A DNA stretch of 6,988 bases, taken from contig CALEFO010000216.1 of NCBI GenBank assembly GCA_937877165.1, forward strand, positions 1 through 6,988, read 5' to 3'. How positions within the stretch are numbered: the first letter of the stretch is position 1; the number at the start of each line of letters is the position of its first letter. The stretch comes from an uncultured Lachnospiraceae bacterium (GTDB taxonomy: Bacteria > Bacillota > Clostridia > Lachnospirales > Lachnospiraceae). The notes beneath the pieces are model-generated. The model worked only from the letters and a program-made list of their open reading frames with translations, had not been told where the DNA came from and made no database searches. A program made the translations under genes and the position numbers. Of this stretch, positions 1 through 6,200 are shown one piece after another.

Positions 1-7
1 ATTTTTA

Positions 8-23
8 GTTAGTATTCTCTAAC
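8..23. promoter_or_regulatory. GTTAG/CTAAC dyad at the predicted start of promoter candidate 2
   Basis: GTTAG and CTAAC flank a 6-nt AT-rich centre. The dyad overlaps the predicted transcription start of the promoter at 27-55, a classic position for a repressor operator. TTAG...CTAA ends resemble operators of DtxR/MntR-type metalloregulators, but the match is short and the regulator is only a guess. Confidence 0.3.
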
Positions 24-26
24 CGT

Positions 27-55
27 GTTATAGCAAAAGGCTGTCCGAAAGTCAA
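27..55 (-). promoter_or_regulatory. Promoter candidate 2, reading leftward
   Basis: TTGACT (50-55, 5/6) and TATAAC (27-32, 5/6) are separated by exactly 17 nt on the minus strand. This is the best sigma-A-type promoter I see in the window. The predicted start is near 20, so it would drive a gene lying left of the window. Its position beyond the operon's terminal hairpins makes sense for a separate transcription unit. Confidence 0.6.
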
Positions 56-84
56 TCTTGTTTGCTTTTACTTGCGAAAATGGG

Positions 85-113
85 AGCATACAGAACAGCA
101 GGTCATGTGTCAA
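85..113 (-). promoter_or_regulatory. Promoter candidate 1, reading leftward, with its -35 inside the hairpin
   Basis: On the minus strand, a perfect TTGACA (108-113) is followed after exactly 17 nt by TATGCT (85-90), a 4/6 match to the -10 consensus. Transcription would start near 78 and leave the window on the left. Because the -35 lies in one arm of the 17-bp inverted repeat, a protein binding that dyad would compete with RNA polymerase. Confidence 0.4.
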
Positions 114-139
114 GTAGACTCTCTTGACACATGACCTGC
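98..139 (-). terminator. Perfect 17-bp hairpin downstream of the operon, probable 3' end
   Basis: The arms 98-114 and 123-139 are exact reverse complements (GCAGGTCATGTGTCAAG and its partner), with an 8-nt loop at 115-122. It is by far the longest perfect stem I found in the window, and it lies 66 nt beyond the last stop codon, where the operon should end. In minus-strand RNA it is followed by TGTTCTGTATG, a poor U-run, so it is not a textbook intrinsic terminator. Each arm contains TTGACA on its outward-reading strand; the left-arm copy is the -35 element of a promoter candidate at 85-113. A DNA operator dyad or a remnant of a small inverted-repeat element are alternatives. Confidence 0.5.
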
Positions 140-200
140 CTATGAATGTTTTCCAAAGCGAAGCCGCACCTATACCAGGGAAATGATAAAAGCTGCGCCA

Positions 201-224
201 AAGCCTCACCCGATCGTGAGGCTT
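201..224 (-). terminator. 9-bp hairpin overlapping the stop codon of the last gene
   Basis: A perfect inverted repeat, AAGCCTCAC and GTGAGGCTT, encloses a 6-nt loop. The TGA stop (206-208) lies inside the downstream arm in minus-strand RNA. The stem is GC-rich enough for an intrinsic terminator, but the bases after it (TGGCGCAGCTTTT) hold only an interrupted, late U-run, so termination here may be partial. It could also protect the 3' end of the mRNA. Confidence 0.45.
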
Positions 225-1348
225 GCGTCCAGTCCGACCTCGGTTGTGATTCCCGGCACCGTTCCGTTGACAGAATACTGCCACATGCTGAACTGATAAG
301 GAAAATACAGGCCTGCTCCGGTGTTGGAGATCCACTTGTCGTATTTTTCCAGATCTTCCATATTCAGCATCATCACGAAGGATGCGAGGTTCCCGTAAAT
401 CATCGGCTGATAGCCGGCCTCCTCCAGCTTCTCGCAGAAGGTCAGCACATAATCCGTCCACTCCGCGCGGCTTTGTCCCGCCGTCCGGTCCGTCTCCGAC
501 GGAACATTGACCCAGACCGCAACCGGATACGTCACCCGGCTCTGATAAGGCTTCAGCCTCCCAATCAGATGATTTGCCTCCACTTCGGCCTCTTCCTTCG
601 ATGCTGCGCCGAGAATATAGGAAATGCCGACATTGAGTCCCGCCCTGTAGGCTCCCTCAATGTTCTCTCCCATTTTCTCATCATCCGTGATGCCGCCCTC
701 AGCTTCCTCATCCTCGGCTGAAGAAACTCCTCCGCCGGCGCAGATCATGGCAAACGCGATATCGTCCTCCGATACCAGCGTCCAATCGATGTCTCCATTC
801 TCCTCCGACACATCAATTCCGGACTGAAGTGTCACCCTGTCCTTCCCGTCGTACTGCAATCTTCCGTCATCGCTTAAAGAGAAGTCCCCGGATTGGAAGG
901 GATTCCGCAAGACCGAATTCAGAATCGGATAAAAATAGTATTTGCCTCCGCTGACAACAACAATGTCATCAGAGAAAAGGCTGCGCAGCATCGATGCCGT
1001 GCTGCCTCCGGATTCCATGTCCGACTGGATTTGCATGAGAATCCGGTGCCGCTCCGTCTCTCCGGCGCTGCTCCTGGCCTGTTCCATTTTCTCCTGCACC
1101 TCTTCCTCGGTGTAGAGCGTCTTCTGGTCCCCTTCCAGGGCCTCCAGTTTTCCGGAAAGTTCGTTTTTCTCCTTCTCTGCCGTTCTTGTCTGCAGGAAGA
1201 AAAGCACCGAGGCCGCCAGGGAAAGGAGCGTCACGCTGCAAAGAAGAATGATATTGGCCTGATACCAGAAATGTGCACGGACGCGGCCTGACTTCGAAGG
1301 CTTGTCCGCTTTTCGTCCGTTTCTGTCCTTTTTATCCATCCTTTTCAT
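206..1348 (-). CDS. Membrane-anchored GH25 lysozyme-like protein, predicted non-catalytic
   Basis: This 380-aa protein is predicted to be a type II single-pass membrane protein: a basic cytoplasmic tail (1-30), one membrane helix (about 31-53), a charged coiled-coil stalk (about 55-95), a linker domain (about 100-172) and an extracytoplasmic GH25-like domain (about 176-378). GH25 hallmarks include GIDVS...GDIDW (177-189), the AGLNVG strand (236-241), EEAEVEA (252-258), YPV (274-276), EAGYQPMIYGN (310-320) and WQYSVNGTVPGI (356-367). D179, the first GH25 aspartate, is kept. The catalytic Asp-x-Glu that normally follows the YPV strand is W279-V-N281, and the terminal V-D-L-N motif reads V-G-L-D. 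Muramidase activity is therefore unlikely; wall binding or scaffolding is an inference. It lies 15 nt after ftsY. The start is uncertain: only GGTG, 10 nt upstream, precedes M1, suggesting translational coupling; M4 (1339) is directly preceded by AAAAGG with no spacing. Confidence 0.8.
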   Translation of the reverse strand: MKRMDKKDRNGRKADKPSKSGRVRAHFWYQANIILLCSVTLLSLAASVLFFLQTRTAEKEKNELSGKLEALEGDQKTLYTEEEVQEKMEQARSSAGETERHRILMQIQSDMESGGSTASMLRSLFSDDIVVVSGGKYYFYPILNSVLRNPFQSGDFSLSDDGRLQYDGKDRVTLQSGIDVSEENGDIDWTLVSEDDIAFAMICAGGGVSSAEDEEAEGGITDDEKMGENIEGAYRAGLNVGISYILGAASKEEAEVEANHLIGRLKPYQSRVTYPVAVWVNVPSETDRTAGQSRAEWTDYVLTFCEKLEEAGYQPMIYGNLASFVMMLNMEDLEKYDKWISNTGAGLYFPYQFSMWQYSVNGTVPGITTEVGLDASLTIG

Positions 1349-1363
1349 GCTGTCTGAACACCA

Positions 1364-2515
1364 TTACCGCCCATTCTTGGCATCCTGCATGGATGCAAAA
1401 AATGCCCACGGATCTTCCTCATCGTCTTCCTTCTCCGGTTCGTCGGCCTTCGAAGACGCCTCCGCGCTTTCCTTTACTTCCTGCGTTTCTCCAGACCCGT
1501 CCGGAGTGTCTTGCGCTTCTTTCTCCGGATTCTGTTCGTTTCTATCCTCATCCTCCAAAGCTTCTTCGCCGCCGTCCTCTTCTGCCTCCGCGTCGAAGAG
1601 AGCTCGAACGAATTCGTCTGGATCAAAGCGCTGCAGATCCTCCAGATGCTCGCCGACGCCAATGTACTTGACCGGAATTCCGAGCTCCGACTGCACAGCA
1701 ATCGCAATGCCGCCCTTGGAGGATCCGTCCATCTTCGTCAGAACGATTCCCGTAAGATCCGTGACCTGTGAGAACTCCCTCGCCTGTGAGAGTGCATTCT
1801 GTCCGGTCGCGGCATCCAGAACGACAAGATTCTCCCGCTTTGCCTCCGGATATTCCCTGGAGATAATCCTGCCGATCTTCTCCAATTCGTTCATCAGGTT
1901 TTTCTTATTGTGAAGGCGCCCCGCCGTATCACACAGAAGAATATCCGCGTGCCTTGCCTTCGCCGCATTCACGGCGTCATAAACAACGCTCGCGGGATCC
2001 GCCCCCTCTGCTCCGGCGATCATCTCGACGCCAGCCCGCTCCGCCCAGACCTTCAGCTGATCGTACGCTGCCGCACGAAACGTATCCGCTGCCGCGATCA
2101 GGACCTTTTTGCCCCTTCGCTTGTAGATATCCGCAAGCTTTCCGACTGAGGTAGTCTTCCCGACACCGTTGACGCCGATGACAAGAACCACGGACGGCCC
2201 TTCCTCGAAGTCATAAGCGTGCTCGTCCACCTGCATCTGTCCGCGGATGTCTTCAATCAGAAGATCCCGGCACTTCACGGGCTCCTTGATGTGAAGCTCC
2301 TTGACCTGCGTGCGGAGCTGCTCCAGAATCCGGTCCGTGGTCTGAACGCCCATGTCACCCATGATCATAATTTCTTCCAGCTCTTCGTAGAAGTCATCAT
2401 CAATCGCCGTATGTCCCGTAAACACCCGGTTCATCCCGGCAACAATGTTGTCACGGGTCTTTGCAAGTCCGCTCTTTAATCTGGCAAAAAAACCATGCTT
2501 TTTTTCTTCTGCCAT
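1364..2515 (-). CDS. ftsY: Signal recognition particle receptor FtsY, with an acidic C-terminal tail
   Basis: FtsY is the membrane-associated SRP GTPase that receives ribosome-nascent-chain-SRP complexes and hands them to the Sec translocon. The 383-aa product begins with a short basic amphipathic helix (FFARLKSGLAKT, 9-20) suited to lipid contact, then the helical N domain (about 25-95) and the GTPase G domain (about 105-307). All GTPase motifs are present: G1 GVNGVGKTT (114-122), the insertion-box DTFRAAA (144-150), DTAGR (196-200), TKMD (260-263) and GVGE (287-290). The NG core ends at about 307 (FVRALF), the normal end of the family. Residues 308-383 form an unusual low-complexity tail with 30 acidic and 7 basic residues, ending in an aromatic patch (W370, F372, F373). 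E. coli FtsY has its acidic A domain at the N-terminus instead. The start is supported by AAAGGA 10 nt upstream (2526-2531). The next gene follows after 15 nt. Confidence 0.97.
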   Translation of the reverse strand: MAEEKKHGFFARLKSGLAKTRDNIVAGMNRVFTGHTAIDDDFYEELEEIMIMGDMGVQTTDRILEQLRTQVKELHIKEPVKCRDLLIEDIRGQMQVDEHAYDFEEGPSVVLVIGVNGVGKTTSVGKLADIYKRRGKKVLIAAADTFRAAAYDQLKVWAERAGVEMIAGAEGADPASVVYDAVNAAKARHADILLCDTAGRLHNKKNLMNELEKIGRIISREYPEAKRENLVVLDAATGQNALSQAREFSQVTDLTGIVLTKMDGSSKGGIAIAVQSELGIPVKYIGVGEHLEDLQRFDPDEFVRALFDAEAEEDGGEEALEDEDRNEQNPEKEAQDTPDGSGETQEVKESAEASSKADEPEKEDDEEDPWAFFASMQDAKNGR

Positions 2516-2558
2516 CCGAATTCAATCCTTTCTTCCGTTCCCGCTTCCGTAGGGGTTC

Positions 2559-5500
2559 TCAGGATGCGAGATCCTTCTCATCAATAAGGCTCACGGAAAC
2601 CAGCGTCGAAACGCCCTTCTCCTGCATCGTGATGCCGTACAGCCGATCCGCCCGGTCCATGGTACCGCGGCGGTGCGTGATGACAATGAACTGCGTATTG
2701 TCCGTCAGCTTCCGCAGATAATCGGCGTAGCGTACGACGTTGTTCTCATCCAGTGCCGCTTCAATCTCGTCCAGAAGGCAGAACGGCGAGGGCTTCAGAT
2801 TCTGAATGGCAAAAAGAAGTGAAATCGCCGTCAGCGACTTCTCTCCGCCCGACATCTGCATCATGTTGACCAGCTTCTTGCCCGGCGGCTGCGCAATGAC
2901 CCGCACGCCTGCCTCCAGAATGTCCGCATCCTCCATCAGCTCCAGTCTGCCGGAGCCTCCGCCGAACAGCTGCTTGAACACCTTGTCGAATTCCGTCTGA
3001 ATTCTTGCAAACTGTGTCTTGAACTGCCTGCGCATCTGAACATCCAGCTCCTCGATGATCTTCTCCAGTGACTGCGCCGCCGCGATCAGATCGTCGTGCT
3101 GACCCTTGAGGAACGTGTAGCGCTCCTTCACTTCCTGATATTCCTGAATGGCATTGACATTGACACTTCCGAGGGACCGGATCTGCTTCTTCAGCTCCTC
3201 CGCGCGGGTGCGCATCCTCGCAAGATCGTTCATCTGTTCATCGCGCAGTTCTGCAGCCTGCGATGGTGTCAGCTCATATTCATCCCACAGATAGCTGATC
3301 TGCCGCTCCATGGCCTCTTCGGATTTATTCTTGAGCTCTCCGAGACGGAAAACCTCCTTATCGAGCCTCGTCTTCTCCTCTGCTAACTGCTCCCGTTCCT
3401 CGAGCGTTTTTTTCTGCCGGGCAGAAAGCTCCGTTTTCTTCTCCTGGCTCTTTGTCAGAAGCTCCTGCTTCTCCTGAAGGTTGTCCTGGGCACTTTCTAT
3501 CGTCTCCTTCAGCGTCTCAATGTTTTTCTTCTTGTCCTCAATTGCAACGGAGCCTTGGCGGATGCTCTCCAGAATTTCATTCAGCTCCATCGTAAGGCGG
3601 CTGATCTCGCCGTCCACACGGGAAAGCTCCTGCTCCTCGAATTCCTGCTTCTGGCGCTTCTTCTGGACCTCAATGTCCCATTTCTGGACAATTCCCTGCT
3701 TCTCGTCCTCCAGATCCCGGAAACCGGTAAGCTTCTTTGTCAGCTCCTCGATCTCGGCGCTTCCTCTTGCCTCGGCCTCTTCGGAGTCCGCAAGTTCCTT
3801 CCGAATTTCCTGCTCCTCACGATCGAGATCATGCTTCGTCTCCTCAATCGTCTCATTCTCTTCACGGAGAGCGTCATATCCTTCGGAGGATTCCTTCTTT
3901 CTTTCCTCCTCCGCATTGATGTTCATTCGGGCAGTATTCTGCTCAATGAACTTCGCCTGCAGCTGCACGCGAACGCTTTCCTGCTCCGCCCGCAGGCGGT
4001 TTCTCTCCTCGCGGGAAGACGCGATCTCTTCTTCCAGCTTCTCCATGGAAGCCTTCAGCTCTTTCGTCCGCTTCTCCAGCTCCGCGATCTCACGGCGCCG
4101 TCCCAGAAGATTCGAGCTGTTGCGGAACATACCGCCGCTGATGGCACCACCCGGCATGAACATCTCGCCCTCGAGCGTCACCATACGAATCTTCTGCTGA
4201 TATTTGCGGGAGATCTCGACCGCGTGGTCGTACTGATCCACCACAAGAATCCGGCCAAGAAGGGATCTTGCCACATCCCGGTATTCCGGTGCAGTCCGAA
4301 CAAGCGTGTCGGCAAGTCCGACAACTCCCCGTTCCTTCAGAGCCCCCATCATGTTGAAGCCCTGGCTGCTGCGGATCGCCGTAAGCGGAAGGAACGTCGC
4401 ACGTCCCGCCTTCTCCCTTTTCAGAAGGCCGATCATGCGCTTTGCCGTGTCCTCATCGTTCGTGACAATATTCTGGATGCTGCCGCCAAGGGCAGTCTCG
4501 ATGGCCGTCTCATACTTCGGCTCGGTCTTGACAAGATCCGCCACGACACCGATCAGTCCGGGCTCACGCACCTTCTGCTCCATGACCTTCTTGACGCTTC
4601 CGCCAAAGCCCTCATAGCGCTCAGTCAGGTTCGCCAGAGCATCCAGCCTGGATTTCTCCTGATGATATTCTACCTCGGTGGAACGGAGTCTTTCATCCGC
4701 TGCGGTGAGGGCCGTCTTCTTCTCCGCGATCTGTACTTCCAGCTTCTTCTGGCGGTCCCCAAGGCCCGCTGCCTCACCGGCAACCTTCTCAAATACCGCG
4801 CGCAGCCGCTCCAGTTCGCGATCATGCTCCGCCTCATCACTTGACGCGCGGACAAGGCGCGAGGTCAGCTCGGACTTGCGCACCTCGTACTGCTCTCTGC
4901 GAGTCGTCATCGCCGCAAGCTTCGCTTTGATGGTTCCACGGTTTGCAATCGTCTCCATCAGAGCGGACCGCTTCTCGTCGATCGCATCGCTTAAGCTCTT
5001 CTCGTCTGCCTGAACCTGCTCCAGCTCTTCCTCTGCCGCCCGCCGATTGGCCTCCAGCTCCGACATCTGCGTGTCAATCCCGGATTTGCCGTCCGCAATG
5101 GAGGTGCGTTCCCTCTGCTTCTCTTCGATCTCTCCGCGGACGGATTCCTCGCGTGTACGGAAATGCTCGGCATTTCCCGTCATCGAGCGGATCGACTCCT
5201 CCGCCACCTTAATCTGCGTCTCCAGCTGGTTTCGGACCACGTTGCTGCGGGCAATCTCGCCCCGCGTCGCCTCAATCGTCTGGTCGAGAGTCTCCAGCTC
5301 CGTCCCAAGAGCATCGTAGGAGGTTCTTGTTTCCTCATACTGCTTTTGCGTGCGCTCGAGATCATTTCCGGCGATGCCCAGCTTCTCCTTCAGGTCCTCC
5401 AGCTGCTTCATGGTCTCGCCATTCTGCATCAGGAACAGGTTCACATCCAGATTCTTCAGCTCTTCGTGGGCCTTCAGATAGATCTGTGCCTTCTCCGACT

Positions 5501-6122
5501 GCCTCTCAAGAGGGCCAACCTGGCGCTCCAGCTCCGTCAGAATATCATTGACGCGGATGAGGTTTGCCTTCTCATTCTCCAGCTTTTTGACCGAGAGCTC
5601 CTTGCGTCGTTTGAATTTCACGATTCCGGCGGCCTCGTCGAACAGCTCTCTCCGATCCTCCGGCTTATCCGAAAGGATCTTCTCGATCTGGCCCTGTCCA
5701 ATGATGGAATAGCCTTCCTTACCGATACCGGTATCATAAAACAGCTCCTGTACATCGCGCAGGCGGACCTGCACATTGTTCAGGAGATATTCACTCTCGC
5801 CGCTCCGGTAAAGACGTCTTGCCACCGTCACTTCCTTGTAATCCACAGGAAGCTTGTGGTCCGAATTATCGAAGGTAATGGCAACATATGCGCTTGAAAG
5901 CGGTTTTCTCAGCTCAGTTCCCGCGAAAATAACGTCCTGCATGGAACCGCCGCGGAGCTGCTTGACTCTCTGCTCTCCGAGCACCCAGCGAACCGCATCC
6001 GCAACATTGGACTTTCCAGAGCCGTTCGGTCCCACAATCGCGGTAAAACCGTTATGGAATTCCAGCTTGATTTTATTGGCAAAGGACTTAAAGCCCTGAA
6101 TTTCGATACTCTTTAAATACAT
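2559..6122 (-). CDS. smc: Chromosome segregation ATPase SMC (condensin subunit)
   Basis: SMC is the ATPase arm of bacterial condensin. With ScpA and ScpB it forms rings that extrude and align chromosome arms and help separate replicated origins. The 1187-aa protein has full family length and the complete five-part layout. The N-terminal ATPase half has the Walker A GPNGSGKS at 31-38 (K37) and the Q-loop region GQGQIEKIL near 142-150. The first coiled-coil arm spans about 170-500. The hinge spans about 503-665, with glycine-rich GGSIQNIVTN and MPGGAISGG. The returning arm spans about 670-1030. The C-terminal half has the ABC signature SGGEKS at 1091-1096, Walker B FCLLDEIE with D1118 and catalytic E1119, a D-loop at ALDENN, and the switch histidine in VITH (H1150). 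The D-loop entry reads EIEAALD rather than EVDAALD; I believe this is common in clostridia. scpA and scpB are not in the window. ftsY starts 43 nt downstream. Confidence 0.98.
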   Translation of the reverse strand: MYLKSIEIQGFKSFANKIKLEFHNGFTAIVGPNGSGKSNVADAVRWVLGEQRVKQLRGGSMQDVIFAGTELRKPLSSAYVAITFDNSDHKLPVDYKEVTVARRLYRSGESEYLLNNVQVRLRDVQELFYDTGIGKEGYSIIGQGQIEKILSDKPEDRRELFDEAAGIVKFKRRKELSVKKLENEKANLIRVNDILTELERQVGPLERQSEKAQIYLKAHEELKNLDVNLFLMQNGETMKQLEDLKEKLGIAGNDLERTQKQYEETRTSYDALGTELETLDQTIEATRGEIARSNVVRNQLETQIKVAEESIRSMTGNAEHFRTREESVRGEIEEKQRERTSIADGKSGIDTQMSELEANRRAAEEELEQVQADEKSLSDAIDEKRSALMETIANRGTIKAKLAAMTTRREQYEVRKSELTSRLVRASSDEAEHDRELERLRAVFEKVAGEAAGLGDRQKKLEVQIAEKKTALTAADERLRSTEVEYHQEKSRLDALANLTERYEGFGGSVKKVMEQKVREPGLIGVVADLVKTEPKYETAIETALGGSIQNIVTNDEDTAKRMIGLLKREKAGRATFLPLTAIRSSQGFNMMGALKERGVVGLADTLVRTAPEYRDVARSLLGRILVVDQYDHAVEISRKYQQKIRMVTLEGEMFMPGGAISGGMFRNSSNLLGRRREIAELEKRTKELKASMEKLEEEIASSREERNRLRAEQESVRVQLQAKFIEQNTARMNINAEEERKKESSEGYDALREENETIEETKHDLDREEQEIRKELADSEEAEARGSAEIEELTKKLTGFRDLEDEKQGIVQKWDIEVQKKRQKQEFEEQELSRVDGEISRLTMELNEILESIRQGSVAIEDKKKNIETLKETIESAQDNLQEKQELLTKSQEKKTELSARQKKTLEEREQLAEEKTRLDKEVFRLGELKNKSEEAMERQISYLWDEYELTPSQAAELRDEQMNDLARMRTRAEELKKQIRSLGSVNVNAIQEYQEVKERYTFLKGQHDDLIAAAQSLEKIIEELDVQMRRQFKTQFARIQTEFDKVFKQLFGGGSGRLELMEDADILEAGVRVIAQPPGKKLVNMMQMSGGEKSLTAISLLFAIQNLKPSPFCLLDEIEAALDENNVVRYADYLRKLTDNTQFIVITHRRGTMDRADRLYGITMQEKGVSTLVSVSLIDEKDLAS

Positions 6123-6125
6123 TCG

Positions 6126-6132
6126 TCACCCT
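6126..6132 (-). promoter_or_regulatory. Ribosome-binding site of smc
   Basis: AGGGTGA, a good match to the anti-Shine-Dalgarno complement, lies 3 nt before the ATG at 6122. This supports the chosen start, which also gives the canonical SMC N-terminus (MYLKSIEIQGFKSF). The spacing is slightly short. Confidence 0.6.
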
Positions 6133-6135
6133 GTA

Positions 6136-6159
6136 ACACGGTCAGGCATCCGACCGCGT
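6136..6159 (-). promoter_or_regulatory. Stem-loop directly upstream of the smc ribosome-binding site
   Basis: Read as minus-strand RNA, ACGCGGTC pairs with GACCGTGT around an 8-nt loop, giving an 8-bp stem with one G-U wobble. It ends 3 nt before the smc Shine-Dalgarno (6126-6132). No U-run follows, so it is not an intrinsic terminator. It may tune smc translation or mark an mRNA processing point between rnc and smc. The pairing is seen in the sequence; the function is inferred. Confidence 0.4.
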
Positions 6160-6175
6160 CGCTGTCTTATGCCCC

Positions 6176-6196
6176 GCAGGAGCTTACTCGACCTGC
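6176..6196 (-). other. Small hairpin just after the rnc stop codon
   Basis: GCAGG pairs with CCTGC around an 11-nt loop, starting 4 nt after rnc ends; weak G-U pairs could extend it by one or two steps. It is short and lacks a U-run, so it may be chance. It is listed because it sits in tandem with the stronger hairpin at 6136-6159 and together they fill much of the rnc-smc spacer. Confidence 0.22.
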
Positions 6197-6200
6197 AAAG

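Noticed and set aside
124..146. Rightward promoter from TTGACA (124-129) in the right arm of the hairpin
   Set aside because: The nearest -10-like hexamer (TATGAA, 141-146) is only 11 nt away, too close for a sigma-A promoter, and no plus-strand gene follows.
9..461. A 150-codon minus-strand open frame running past the end of the last gene almost to the left edge
   Set aside because: It starts inside the GH25-like gene in another frame, its product looks like no protein family, and it runs through both hairpins and both promoter candidates.
1302..1913. A 203-codon Ser/Phe-rich plus-strand frame opposite the 3' half of ftsY
   Set aside because: It is the complement of the acidic tail: Asp/Glu/Ala codons read backwards as Ser/Phe/Leu. 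No independent coding evidence.
2516..2558. Possible promoter or terminator between smc and ftsY
   Set aside because: The 43-nt spacer holds the ftsY ribosome site but no stem with a U-run and no convincing -35/-10 pair.
2754..2780. EIEAALD in place of EVDAALD after Walker B of SMC, as a possible ATPase defect
   Set aside because: The catalytic Asp and Glu before it are intact, the change is conservative, and I believe this form is common in clostridial SMC proteins.
3555..4844. A 429-codon open frame on the plus strand, antisense to smc, with another of 244 codons at 5163-5897
   Set aside because: Both lie opposite a certain SMC coiled-coil gene. The repetitive Glu/Lys/Leu codon use of such a gene keeps the opposite strand free of stops, and the translations are Leu/Arg/His-rich with no recognisable domain.
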